From Gordionus sp. m RMFG-2023 (lineage: Eukaryota > Nematomorpha > Gordioida > Chordodea > Parachordodidae), in assembly GCF_954871325.1 (NCBI RefSeq), contig NC_088777.1, forward strand, positions 36,247,366-36,311,365: DNA of 64,000 bases, given 5' to 3'. The position numbers were made by a program, and so were the translations under genes. Positions 8,822-19,861 of this stretch are shown here, piece by piece; the first letter of the stretch is position 1; the number at the start of each line of letters is the position of its first letter. The notes below the pieces were generated by a model, which was not told the origin of the DNA, searched no databases, and saw only the letters and a program-made list of their open reading frames with translations.

Positions 8822-8826
8822 TTTCC

Positions 8827-10100
8827 ATACTGTCATCCCCAAGTCTAAAGCAAGGATCAGAAAGTATATGATATGGATAAATAATCGTTTAACACTAGCA
8901 TGCAATGCAGTATTAAATTAAATATACATATTTTATTTCATTTGAGTATTTTTAGATTTAAAAAAATGCGTCTAAAGCATTTTTAATAGTATCATTAATT
9001 ATTTCAAAAAATCACCTATAAGTAGATGGTGTTTTTGATCTGGATAGGGCCAATTTAAAACTATAAAATAATTAGAATAAAAATTATGTAGGGGAGTAGT
9101 GGATGGCCATGTTTGTCAACTGGCCAGGCCACCACCCTTTAACTTTTTATCTATAAAACCAATTTCTCTCAAAATTGGTTATAATGTGAAAGGATTGAAA
9201 TAATTATGTTTTAGTATGTTTTGATAAAATTTATATAAATGAGTGGTTAATTTTAAGCATGTCTGACATCCATATAATAATTTATAAAATATTAACATTA
9301 AATAGATGAGTTGATGATAAAATAAAATGTTAATATTAATTATTTATTCTAATTTTTAAATTATAATATAATTCTTGAATAATATCTTATGGTCAGTTGA
9401 AACATACCATGTATTGACTGAGCTAGAAAAACTTTCACATAAACTCAAGCTCAAAAACTTTTATAGATACAGCTTTGACTTAAATTTTATTTTAAGAATA
9501 AGGATTTAGCTACACATTCTAAATCGCGAAAAATTTGGAATCTTGCTTATATCTCATAAAAAAAATTAAAATTAATATTGAAAATAATATTAATAGATGC
9601 TAGGAAAAAGGCTTGCATTTGAGTTTTTAAAAATCGCTAAAAATGGAGGAAATATTATCATTGTTCTTAGAATTAGGAAAAACGCATCTATTAATATTTA
9701 TTTCAAACTTAAAAAATTTTCTAATAGATATAAGAGAGATTCACAATTTATTTGTTTTTAGCGATTTTTTTAGTGATTTAATGGGAACCAAATTTGTTTG
9801 ATATATTACTCTTAAATATTTCCTAGTTTAAGCCGCTAGTCTTGTTTGATGATAGAACCTTCTGGTACATCTTACAATGAAATTTATACCATTTTTTTTT
9901 TAATCGAAATTAAAATATTTTGCGAATTCAGGAAGGAAATTAGATTTTTTCAAGGAAATTACTTTGTCGATATGATCAGTAGCAAAAATCATCAATATCA
10001 ATCTCTATTGTCGACATTTTAAATTATTTTGAAAACTATGTTTATAATGCAGATTTTTAAATAAAAATTTAAATTTCAAAATTAAATTAAATAAAATGAT
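8827..10100. other. AT-rich spacer inside the composite insertion
   Basis: No supported gene. The short motif TGGCCAGGCCACCA at about 9120 and similar GC islands look like old miniature-element ends. There are no long frames and no recognisable exon. Confidence 0.5.
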
Positions 10101-10168
10101 TAGTGCTACGTCGCTACTCTAAATTAGTAGCGAGCTATCGATACTGAAAAAAGTAGCGCACTATAACA

Positions 10169-10530
10169 CTACAAATACACCATTAACATTCTCTTAGCTG
10201 CCCTCAAAGAAGTTAATATCCCATCCACTCTTGAACCAGTGGGTCTTTCTAATGATGATGCCATATGCCATCATGGTATATCCCTTATCCCCTGGAAGAA
10301 TAGTCTCTCACTGATCTGGGACTGCACTTGTATCGATTTTGCAGCGAAGACTAATATCTCATTTTTTCTGTCATCGAAAAGGCCGAAGTCTTATAAAAAT
10401 TAATATGCTGCCTCACAACACAGTCTTAATACCTATAGTTACCAACACCTTATGCAAGTTCGGAAATGAAGTCCTTAATTTTATCAAAACCTTAGGGAAA
10501 CAAAGGAGACAGATTACAGACTAAGAAGGA
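10169..10530 (+). pseudogene. RT-type mobile element ORF, C-terminal fragment, part 2
   Basis: The translation runs LKEVNIPSTLEPVGLSNDD, then ISLIPWKNSLSLIWDCT, then in shifted frames toward IKTLGKQRRQITD. The same order is seen in the minus-strand copy at 50.3-50.7 kb (GIPSTLEPTGLYNSDGKRPD, MIPWKRGEFLTWDFSYID, FFKELGKQI). It continues the fragment at 2330-2610. Stops and frame changes show it is inactive. Confidence 0.55.
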
Positions 10531-11266
10531 TTCTACCATTGTCAGCAGATTTTACTTGAAATCTGTTGATCAAATTTTCTAAACTCCTCTCGGGTGATAT
10601 GTACCATCCTTTTAAATGTTTTATATATAAAAATTTATATATATTTATTTCCCATATAATTCTTATTTGTTAATTTTAAAATGAAACCTGTTTTTTTAAA
10701 CAAATAATTTATTACAAAAAGTATATCAACAAATAAAAAAATTAATTCTAAAAACAATTTTTTATTAATTAAATTATATAGATAATTATTATAAAATGTA
10801 GGGTCTAAGGTGCTAAATACTTATTTTTTTAAAAAAAGATAAGGGGATAAGGAAGAGTGGGGTGGGTAATAAAATATATATATAATAAAAAATTACCGTA
10901 TTTTGAAAATTTTGATCTGGCACCTCTGTGCACATGATATAGTTTACCTTCATTTATTTTGCAATTAAATTTATTTAAGAATTCCAATATTTTTATATAA
11001 ATTTATTTCAACTCTTTGGTTGGCCCAATCTATAAATGTTTTATCAGTCTGGGCAATTAATTAAATAAAATGCACAATAATTTCAACTATCTGGGCAACT
11101 AGTATAAAAATTGTAATGGACAGATAAAAAAAAGGAAATTTAATAATACTGATATTTAAAACATAGTCCTCTTGACTTCCCCCCCCCCTTTCTCACCTAA
11201 GCCAATGAATCTGAGGCCCCTTGGATGACTAAAATATAATTCAATTATAAAATAAATGACCATGAG
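10531..11266. other. AT-rich spacer, no supported gene
   Basis: Nothing recognisable beyond A/T-rich sequence. Two short strings containing TGGCCCAATC and CTGGGCAACTAG near 11000-11100 resemble degraded miniature-element ends. A C-run of about 11 bases lies near 11178. Confidence 0.45.
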
Positions 11267-11984
11267 CAGGGTTGCCATGTCTCCCCCCATCTGTGGGAGT
11301 CTCCCACAATTTTTTAGTTTACCCACATACATCTCACTCCCACAAAACTCCCACAATTAGAAATCTCCCACAAAAAGCTCCCACAATTTTTTAATTTCTC
11401 CCACAATTTTTTTTTTTAGCATTTTAATGTTTTTAATATATAAATAATAATTTTAAGAGACAGTATTTGATTATTTTTATATTTTTAAAATAAATTTTAA
11501 ATATTTATTCGAAAAATATGTCTAGTTCTTTTATTTTATTTTTCCGCTCTAAAATATATTTTTTATAAAATTCTCCACTCGACATTTTCAAAATTTTTGT
11601 GTTAGAAAGAATAGAAGTTAGAACAGTATGTATAATTATTATAAATATATTTTAAATTACTTAATATATTTTATATCGTTATCTAGAATTGCAGTGCTCC
11701 ACTCGACATTTTCAAAATTTTTGTGTTAGAAGAATAGAACTTTTAGAAGTGGATATTATTCTGATCTCTAATTCTTTTAAATAAAGTTAGTGGATGAATA
11801 ATATTGATTAAATAATATTTTTCACTACTTACTTTTATATTATTCCATAAAGTATATGCAAAAGATTATAAATATAATTGATATATTATTCAACAATAGC
11901 TCAGTTATAACAAAGGACAATCTACCAAATATTATCATTTTAAAAATATGCGTACCATCATGCAAAATTCATATGCTATCTGTC

Positions 11985-13450
11985 ATCACAATGTGGGTCG
12001 AATCTTTTCCCCATAATATTTAACGACTCCAAAATAAGTGCTAACTTTACTTGCGGTAGGACAAAAATGAGCAAGGCTATCACAAATATGTTAGGACCTG
12101 AATCCAAGAGGTCAATTCTAGACGATTTGAAAGAAGGAAATCCATATGCTATTTTAACAGATTCATCAAATAAGGGAAATATTAAAACATTTCCCTTGAT
12201 CCTTCGCTATTTCAACAAGAATAAGGGCATTTCTATAAAACTATTGAAATTTTTTTCATCCGATAGTGAAAAATTCAACGATATAGCTAACCACATAATG
12301 GTAAATATAGCTGATTCAGGGTTATCAATGAGTTGCATGTCAGCTTTCTGCGCTGATAATGCCTCTGTTAATTTTGGCAAAAATCAAGGTGTATTTACCG
12401 AATTGAGGCAGCACAATAATGAATTAATACCAATTGGCTGTATATGCCATATACTGCATAATTCTTGCAAGAAGGCAATGAATGTACTATCTGTAGATGT
12501 CGAAGTAATTGTGATGAAATATTTTAACGAATTTAGTTCATCAACTAAAAGAGTCACTGAATTAAAAGAATTGGTGGAGTGGTCTGATTTGGAATGGTGT
12601 GAGTTGTTGCGATATGTACCTATCAGGTGGTTATTATTAATACCTGACATCGAGAGAATTTTAAAATTTTACGAACCCTTAAAGAAATACTTCTTAAATA
12701 AAGATTTTAAAAGCTGTCCTAAAATTTTGAAAAATTTTTTCGAGGATGAAATGTCAGAAGCATATTTGGGATTAGTTTCACATGTAGGAAATCTACTTCA
12801 TGTAGTTAATATTCAGTTGCAATCAAAAGATTCTTTATTGAAAAAGACAAAATCATGCTACAGCTCTGTTCATCTCTACAGTTAAAAATAGATAATAAAT
12901 TTTATGGCGCTATTGCTAAAAATATTATATTAAAATGTTCTATAATACTCTAATTAATACATTTTTAAATGAAGCAGATATTTTTATTAAGACAATTTTA
13001 GAATATTTACAATCAAAATTTGATTTTAATAACTTCTATTTACAAATGTTTAAATATTATGACCTTGGAACAGAAACCATCATTTGATGGTTTTTGTAAT
13101 TTAATAAATATATTAAAATTACCGATAGACATTGAAGCCTTGTTTGAAGAGATTGTAATTTTTCCATTTTTTATATTTCGCCAGAATACTTAAAGTTAGA
13201 TGGTCTAAAAGCAGAGGAGAAATGGGTGGAATTTTTTCGTAATAACGATAAATCCCCATGCTTGGAAAAAATTTGCGAGTATTTTTTCTCCTTACCTCAT
13301 TCTAATGCCTAATCGGAGCGCATTTTTAGCCTGATGAGGACTGCCTGGAGAAAGGAGAGAAATCGAATTGCTTTAACAACATTAGAAGCCGAGTTAATGG
13401 TTAAAAAAATTATAAAATGTCATGCCAGGAATTTTATAAATATCTTAATA
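11985..13450 (+). pseudogene. hAT transposase (ZNF862-like type), broken
   Basis: The longest open piece is 12067-12885, and the same frame extends upstream to about 11985 (FPIIFNDSKISANFTCGRTK). It contains the hAT catalytic-fold motifs YAILTDSSNKGN, CADNASVNFGKNQGV and IPIGCICHILHNSCKKA. Further frames downstream reach the C-terminal dimerisation segment at about 13305-13400 (SERIFSLMRTAWRKERNRIA). At least two frameshifts or stops lie between 12885 and 13300. The RNase-H-like transposase core with the C-terminal ERxFS-like motif is diagnostic of hAT proteins, and the wording is closest to the ZNF862/KIAA1586-like group. Confidence 0.75.
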
Positions 13451-13899
13451 ACGACGGTAAACGTTTAGTTCCATTATTTAAATCTCAAATAAAATATAAT
13501 TAACTATAACTATTTGACTTTCTATATTTTATAAAATCTTATTTATACATTTGCATAAAATCAAATAAATTTATTTTTTACATTGTTAAATTAATATTTT
13601 GAATATTTTGGCAAATCATAAAAATAAAGAAGCATTACAATCTCCTCAAACATGACATAATATTAAATCTTATTAAATTACGATAATAGTAATAATATTC
13701 TTACTTTGGTATTTCTGCAGCATAATTTAGTGAACTTTAAATTATATTCTTCTGATTGCAACTGCATATTAACAGCATATAGTAGATTTCCTATATGTAA
13801 AATTCCTAAATATACTTCTGCCATTTATTTTTGAAAATTTTTTTCAAAATATTAGGACAGCTTTTATAATCTATTTATTTTTTAAAGGTTTGTAAAATT

Positions 13900-14525
13900 T
13901 TAAAATTCTACGATGGCGTGTATTAGGAGGAACCTGTCAACCAACATTATGCTGACTCAATTCTGTAAATACACTCTGGTTTTTGCCAAATTCACTGAGG
14001 AATTATCAGATCAGAAAGCTGCCATGCAATTCATTGGTAATGCCAAATCTGCCATATGGATATTTCATATGTGGAGAAATTTTTTTTAATAGTTTTATTG
14101 AAATGACATTAATTTTGTTGAAATAGGGGAGGATCAAGGGAAATGTTTTGATATCTCCTTATTAGATACATCTGTTAGAATTGCATATGTTTGCACATCT
14201 TTCAAATCGTCAAGAATTGACCTTCTGGATTTATATCCTAAAACATTGATGATAGCCTTGCTCATTAGTGTTCTACAAAGTATACTTTTTATTTATATTA
14301 GTCGTTAAATATTATGGGGAAAGATTCTACCAACATTGTGATGTTAAGTAGCTCTCTTAATATTATACTGCATACCATTTCCGCAACTGTAGTTGCATCT
14401 GTATTATTTCTTATTTTTAAAGAATATTTTTGTTTTGCAATAGATGTTGATAGACTGCCCTGTACTGATTTATGCTTTGAAGATTTTTGATGCTTCAAAA
14501 TATCATATTCCCTTCCCCCATTGTA
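13900..14525 (-). pseudogene. Inverted fragment of the same hAT transposase
   Basis: On the minus strand this reads VAEMVCSIILRELLNITML at 14400-14340, then downstream a segment parallel to 12067 onward (ATGAGCAAGGCTATCA, GGTCAATTCTTGACGATTTG). It breaks after an ending like HFPLILPYFN in a shifted frame. It preserves N-terminal sequence missing from the plus-strand copy. The pair gives an inverted repeat of about 250 bp with the region around 11980-12230. Confidence 0.65.
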
Positions 14526-14813
14526 TTAACTAAATACTGTAGAACAACTTCCCCGCACTGATTATAATTATTTTTTACATTGTAAATTTAAAATTGTTTG
14601 TTTTTTTATAAAATCTTATTTATACATTAGCATAAAATATATTTTTTTACATTGTAAAAATTACAATTTTTTTATAAAATTTTATCTTGTTATTCTTTTG
14701 TATTTAAAAAAGATTGTTGGTTATTATTTTTAAACAAAATTAATATATTATAATAAATCAATATGTTATTTTAATAATAAAGATAGTATTTAAGAAATTT
14801 TGTGTCGTACTAT

Positions 14814-15100
14814 AATTACCTATTTTGAAAAATAGCTGCATATTTTATTTTGAAAAATAGTTACCTATTTTATTTTGAAAAAGAGTTGGATATTTTATTT
14901 TGAAAAATAGTTGGCTATTTTATTTTGAAAAAGAGTTGGATATTTTATTTTGAAAAATAGTTGGCTATTTTATTTTGAAAAATAGTTGGCTATTTTATTT
15001 TGAAAAATAGTTGGCTATTTTATTTTGAAAAATAGTTGGCTATTTTATTTTGAAAAATAGTTGGCTATTTTAATTTGAAAAATAATTACCTATTTTATAT
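14814..15100 (+). repeat. 25-bp tandem repeat, about 11 copies
   Basis: The unit is TATTTTATTTTGAAAAATAGTTGGC. The central copies are identical or differ at one base, and the outer copies are more diverged (GTTACC, AGAGTTGGA), the usual pattern of an array that expands from the middle. It lies near the right end of the hAT block. Confidence 0.92.
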
Positions 15101-15249
15101 TTATAAAAAATAATAAGCGGATAACTAAGTCGGGCTTTTGCCGGCCGTTTTTTAGCAATTTTCATATTTCTCCCACAATTTTTATATTACTCCCACAAAA
15201 TACCGAATTTCTCCCACAATTTGAAAATTTTGCCTTTGAGAATTCAAGA

Positions 15250-15862
15250 TATCATTGCATTTGCACCCCTTCCCCCATATTTCCATGTTAGAGGTAGAGC
15301 CCTGTAATTTATCCTAAAGTCTGGTTCATCAGGGGTTGGGCATGGGCCTAAAAATTAAAATATTTGTCTAAATCTTAATTTATGATTGGATCTGACTAAT
15401 GTTATTAAAGAACTTGATTTGATCTGATTTTTAAGAATGACTAACTCAATATTTTATTCAAAAAAATATAACTAAAGCCTGAAGATTTGCTCATAAATGG
15501 CAGAGAAGCTTAGTAAAATCTTGTGGTTTAGGCAATAATTTTCTATCTAAAATATCGTGTTAGCTATTTTTTCAAATCAAGTATGATAAAACAATTAGTG
15601 TTTTTTTACTATATTCATCTTTATAAAATGCTTTAATTTATTTTTTAATTAAAATAAAATTTTGGGCCAGGTCTGTTATAAAATAAAAATACAGGCTCAG
15701 GTGTGACTTGGAATTACAAAATATTATATTAATGGCTAAGCTAGGTTCAGGAAAAAAATTTAAATTGAAGAGATTTGGTAAACATTGATCTATAAAGAAT
15801 TTATTGGTTATATTGAAATCTTAAAAGTTGTTTTGGAAAAAGAGAAATTAATTTATATCAAC
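15250..15862. other. Spacer with miniature-element debris
   Basis: The strings CATCAGGGGTTGGGCATGGGCC at about 15328 and TTGGGCCAGGTCTG at about 15661 look like degraded GC-rich miniature-element pieces. I found no continuation of the CTF18-like gene here. Confidence 0.4.
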
Positions 15863-16556
15863 CTCTTCCGTCAGGAGCTCTATATATTTCCTTGCCCTAT
15901 ATTTGTCTGTCCATAACTTATGGTCCTGATTAATATGCTCAGAATTTGGAGAAATTTCCTTATAATTTTTTAATGAACTATAGAAATTTTACATATTATT
16001 AAATTCTGTAATATACCTTGTGGCTTTTACATTTAGTGAATTTGATAATTCATTTTTCTTAGACACAATATGCTATTATTTTTAGCATAAATTAAATAAT
16101 ACCTCTATTATATTCTGTGATTCAATATATAATTCTTTATACGTTTTGAGCAATAATTTCTGTGGCTGATCAACTGGCAACTGTGTTTGAATATTATTTA
16201 TATTATTCTTAATATCTTGAATTTAAATTAGATTTGCAAATCATGTGAATATTTACCTAAATATATTCTTCTACCATTATTAGATGTGATTGAAAAGATG
16301 CTTGGTAATATGACTTCTTTCCCACTTAATATTAGGATATTATTTATTATGAAAATATATGTGGTATACCATGCAATTTTAGAGTTAGTTAATGATTTTA
16401 TATATGTTTTATTTGCTATAAATCAAAAAATTTTGTAAAAGTCCATAGAAATTAAGATACATAATACATACCTGAATTTATCTCATTTATATTAGATAAT
16501 TCTGAAAATCTTTTTTTGAAATCAATTATACATTCTTTACTCGTTGATAATTCCAT
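15863..16556 (-). CDS. CTF18-like (alternative clamp loader) N-terminal fragment, five exons
   Basis: Exons read on the minus strand are 16556-16472 (ATG start), 16415-16257, 16215-16103, 16072-16017 and 15977-15863. All introns are GT-AG and are 56, 41, 30 and 39 bp long, and phases join correctly. The joined product is about 175 residues. It contains FSITSNNGRRIYLG, like the conserved N-terminal strand of CTF18, and ends with HKLWTDKYRARKYIELLTEE, like the LWVDKYxPRRYxELLS segment just before the AAA+ domain. CTF18 is the large subunit of the RFC-like loader that acts on PCNA in replication and cohesion. No AAA+ exon is visible downstream in transposon-filled sequence. If the last donor is not used, the frame adds VDIN and stops. 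The gene is therefore 3'-truncated or has a very large next intron. Confidence 0.6.
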
Positions 16557-18387
16557 GTGTTTTATATAAACTTAAATTTTACCGCTAAATAGACTTAATT
16601 AAATATAATGCCGCGTAAACGGTGACATCTCACATCAATCACATAAAATATGTGAAAATGATATTAGAATTCTCGACGCAACATCTAAATATTGTAGAGT
16701 CTTCCTCTCAAATATTTTGACATTTAAATATTTTTGTCACAATTGAAAAATTTGTCATTGGAAATCAAAACCTAAATAGAAAAAGAAATATATACTAAAA
16801 TTATAGTTGAATCCTTTATTAAATAATAATCAATATAATTAAATACAAAGTGAAAAACATAATCAAAATAAAAGAAAATTAAAATTAATATAAGAAAAGA
16901 AAAGAAAAATAAGTAAATTTTAGTTAAAATAATAATAATCTTTTTTCGCATCATAATTTCTCCATTATATATCCTTTTTCTTTAATCAACATTTACATAG
17001 TCTCCCTAGCGAAGAATAAAAAGTTCTACATCCCACTTGTTAAAACTGTTAAAGTATGAAAAAATCTACAAATATCGCGTGTTTTTTTCTCATTTACATA
17101 GACGGGGATATTTTAATAAAACATTATTTTTGTTTACGATTTGCATAATGCATTTTTTTGTAAAGAAAAACTGCAACAATTTTTATTTATTAAAATTTTA
17201 TTTTTAGATTCTTTCAATCATTTTATAAGTTGAATTAAAATTTTTACTTACATATCTTAAAATTATTTATCTTCCTGATGCTATTCGCCTAATTTTTTTA
17301 TCGAAATTATTTTGTTCAATATTTCTAAATAATGCCTAATTATTCCCTTTGTCTCATAAATTATGATGGACACTTTATAATTTTTATTTTTTACTTCATA
17401 CTTTTGTTGGGCAGCGAAATTAGCATACATAGTATCCAGTAGATAAATTTATTTAATTGTTGTAAAGATTGTATTGGGGCAGGAAACGTAATATATCGAT
17501 TTGGTGCCATGTAAATTATTATAAATTAGATTTAGGAGGCGGTTAGTATCGATACTGTATTGACATAAACTTACATCATACATTTATATCAAACGGTTTT
17601 GGCGATAATTTTAAAATTTATTCCATCTTCTTCTTGATCCAGTTTGAAAAACTTTTATTTTCTTAAATAAGATAATCTTTTATTTTTCGAAAATAGACAG
17701 ATATAAAAAATAATTTAGTTTTCCTATAATAATAAAATATTTACATTGTTTATTTGATTAAATATATTAAATCGAGTATTTTACATTTTATCTTATATCT
17801 AACATAATGATCTTACATTAAGTTTTTTATTTTTTATTTTATAAGAAATTAGAAATATAAAAAACCATTTTGTTTCCACTTAAATTATTGGAATTTTTAA
17901 AATAAAATAAGTAAATTGTTTTCCACGATAACCATTATTATGAAAAAATCCGTAAACACTCTCGGTTCATTTGTTGTGATAGACTAATACTAATATAAAC
18001 CTAATGACATATGTAATTGTATAAACCATTAGTTGAAAAGTTAGATTGAGGAATAAAAGCGTATATATTAAATTATAAATGAAATTTTATTTTACCACTT
18101 CTAAAAAAATTGGTTAATGAAAATATTGATAATATTTTGTCAAATTTAACTCAATCATATTGTAATTAAACTCTGATTCCCAACGATTTGTAATCCATCC
18201 CCATTTTTGTGATTTATCATAATTTATAATTCCTTGCCCTTTGTGAATCACAACCCTTCACCTCGCAGGCGGAAAACTGAGCTTGGTAAATGGTAGTTGA
18301 ATTATAATTTCATAATTAATTTTGATTTTTTAATTTATATTTCTAAATCAGTTTTATAAATCTAATTTATCAATATAAAATACCGCC
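16557..18387. other. AT-rich spacer upstream of the CTF18-like gene
   Basis: No gene is supported. The short region at 18160-18300 is less AT-rich, but its frames are not bounded by convincing splice sites. A promoter for the minus-strand gene would lie just above 16556, but I cannot point to a specific element. Confidence 0.4.
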
Positions 18388-18600
18388 AATAGGAATAGGA
18401 ATCGAAGAAAATTTTGGGACCGATTAAAACCCCGGAATTTTACTAGATAATAATATTCTAGAATTACCTATCCCAATTTTCAAAACAATCGAATAAATTT
18501 ATTATCTACAATTATAAATTGTTGAAGAAAATTTCGATAATTTTGACCTACTAGAAAAGTTTACGTTTAGTAAACTTGATTCAACTAAATCGATTAATCA
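18388..18600 (+). pseudogene. Relic of an unknown coding sequence
   Basis: One plus-strand frame reads protein-like text across about 70 codons (IPPIGIGIEENFGTD, ILLDNNILELPIPIFKTIE, VEENFDNFDLLEKFTFSKL). It is interrupted by at least three TAA codons. I do not recognise the family. The alternative is chance in AT-rich sequence. Confidence 0.25.
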
Positions 18601-18817
18601 TACATAAGAATGTTTCCCAAAAAATAGCTGATAGGATAGTCATAATTAATTTTAAAATTTATATCGCTCAGAAGAAATCCCTCATTTATCAATTGATTAT
18701 ATTATCACTTGATGCGAAGATATCCTGACAACAAAACACCAAGCTAATAAATCCTCTTCATGCATTTATTTTAATCTAAATATACTCAAATGAACATTCC
18801 TGATAGTATATCAACTC

Positions 18818-19028
18818 CTGTTTTTAAAAGCCCTATTTTTTAAAAACGGCCCGATCAAGATTTTAGCCAAAATAATATTGTGTAAGCCACAAAATTTAGC
18901 AAGTAGATATCCAAGCCTTTCTACTAGCTATGAGCACAATCTCCAGGCCTACATAATATTATTTTGGTCATAACCTTAATCGGGCCGTTTTTAAAGATCG
19001 ACCCGAATCGGGCTTTTTAACAATACTG
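18818..19028. mobile_element. Palindromic miniature inverted-repeat element
   Basis: The arms pair over most of their length: TTAAAAGCCC, AAAAACGGCCCGATCAAGATTTTAGCCAAAATAATATT on the left against AATATTATTTTGGTCATAACCTTAATCGGGCCGTTTTTA and GGGCTTTTTAACAATACTG on the right. The total length is about 211 bp with no coding capacity. AACTC is found on both sides (18813-18817 and 19029-19033), which may be part of a target duplication. Confidence 0.7.
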
Positions 19029-19099
19029 AACTCAAGGATTGACCATCTCGGGGACATTTTTATATTGGTGAAATATATTTAAAGTTAAAGAGTATGCAT

Positions 19100-19290
19100 A
19101 GACGTTGCGGGGGAGAGCTAATCCCCCTAAGAAATTTACCTGTTTTCAAAATTTCTAGTAAAAAAAAACTAAATTATTTTTTTATAAATTTGTAATATAA
19201 CCAAAGAACAATAAATAGACCTAAAGGCCTCTAAATTGGGAAAAAATATGCCTAATACTCCTCCCTCCTACCATATTCCTGGCTACGCCT
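19100..19290. mobile_element. Miniature element ending CCTGGCTACGCCT
   Basis: It begins ACGTTGCGGGGGAGAGCTAATCCCCC and ends ATTCCTGGCTACGCCT. The larger element at 48451-49510 has the same GGGGGGAGA...ATCCCCCC start and the same terminal TCCTGGCTACGCC, so both belong to one family. This copy is about 190 bp and cannot encode a transposase. Confidence 0.55.
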
Positions 19291-19861
19291 TTGCGAAGAT
19301 TTTCAACAATTTATGTAATAGATGTCATGCTTTATTCATGCAGCTTGAATGGAGTTTGGACCCAGATAAGTTTGGGAGAAAAAAAGAGCTGATACAAGTT
19401 ATAGTTTAAAAGCTCCTAAAATGTAAAAAATAGAAAAAGCACTTTTTTGAGATAAAAATAATTTAAATATAAAACAAAACCTTTATTTTTTTTGATAAAG
19501 CTAAAATTAGAATTTTATTTATTACATAAATTAAATTTCAGGAAAGTAAAAATATTATGGTATTTAAAATAAATATATATTTTCTTTCATAATAATTTCT
19601 AATAACAATAATAATTAATAAATGAGATTTCGATTATAAAAAAATTATATATGAGAGAAAAGATTAAATGGAAGTCTTTTATTATAAATTACCAACAAGT
19701 AATGATTCAATTTACGAATCTAAATTATATAGAAGTTAAGTATTAATAATAAAAATTTTAATTTTTTCCACCGAGATGTATTGTTATAAATATTTTTTTT
19801 ATAAAATGATAAAACTCTATTAATTTGTATATAATAAATTTCAAAAAATATATATTAATCG
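19291..19861. other. AT-rich 3' flank of the OTUD7-like gene
   Basis: No gene is visible. This lies downstream of the stop codon of the minus-strand deubiquitinase gene and would hold its 3' UTR and polyadenylation signal. Several AATAAA-like strings exist, but none can be singled out. Confidence 0.4.

Larger units (their letters stand above)
2608..10168. mobile_element. Composite insertion with TAGTGTTAT-type ends
   Basis: The left edge reads TAGTGTTATTAAAAGCTAC and is followed by GTAGCGCGCTA. The right edge read inward is TAGTGTTATAGTGCGCTAC, so the two resemble terminal inverted repeats of one DNA transposon that later received the Ty3/gypsy element. The two halves of an RT fragment lie immediately outside, which supports a single insertion. 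I find no clean 8-bp target duplication, so the exact ends are uncertain. Confidence 0.35.
11267..15240. mobile_element. Degraded hAT element with CTCCCACAA subterminal repeats
   Basis: The left end begins CAGGGTTGCCATGTCTCCCCCC and is followed by several copies of CTCCCACAA or ACTCCCACAA to about 11410. Three more copies lie at 15172-15225 in the same orientation. Between them are hAT transposase fragments in both orientations and a 25-bp tandem array. A matching right terminus and an 8-bp target duplication are not visible. The block may hold two copies joined head to head. Confidence 0.5.

Noticed and set aside
14814-15100. CRISPR-like array
   Set aside because: The 25-bp units are contiguous tandem repeats without unique spacers.
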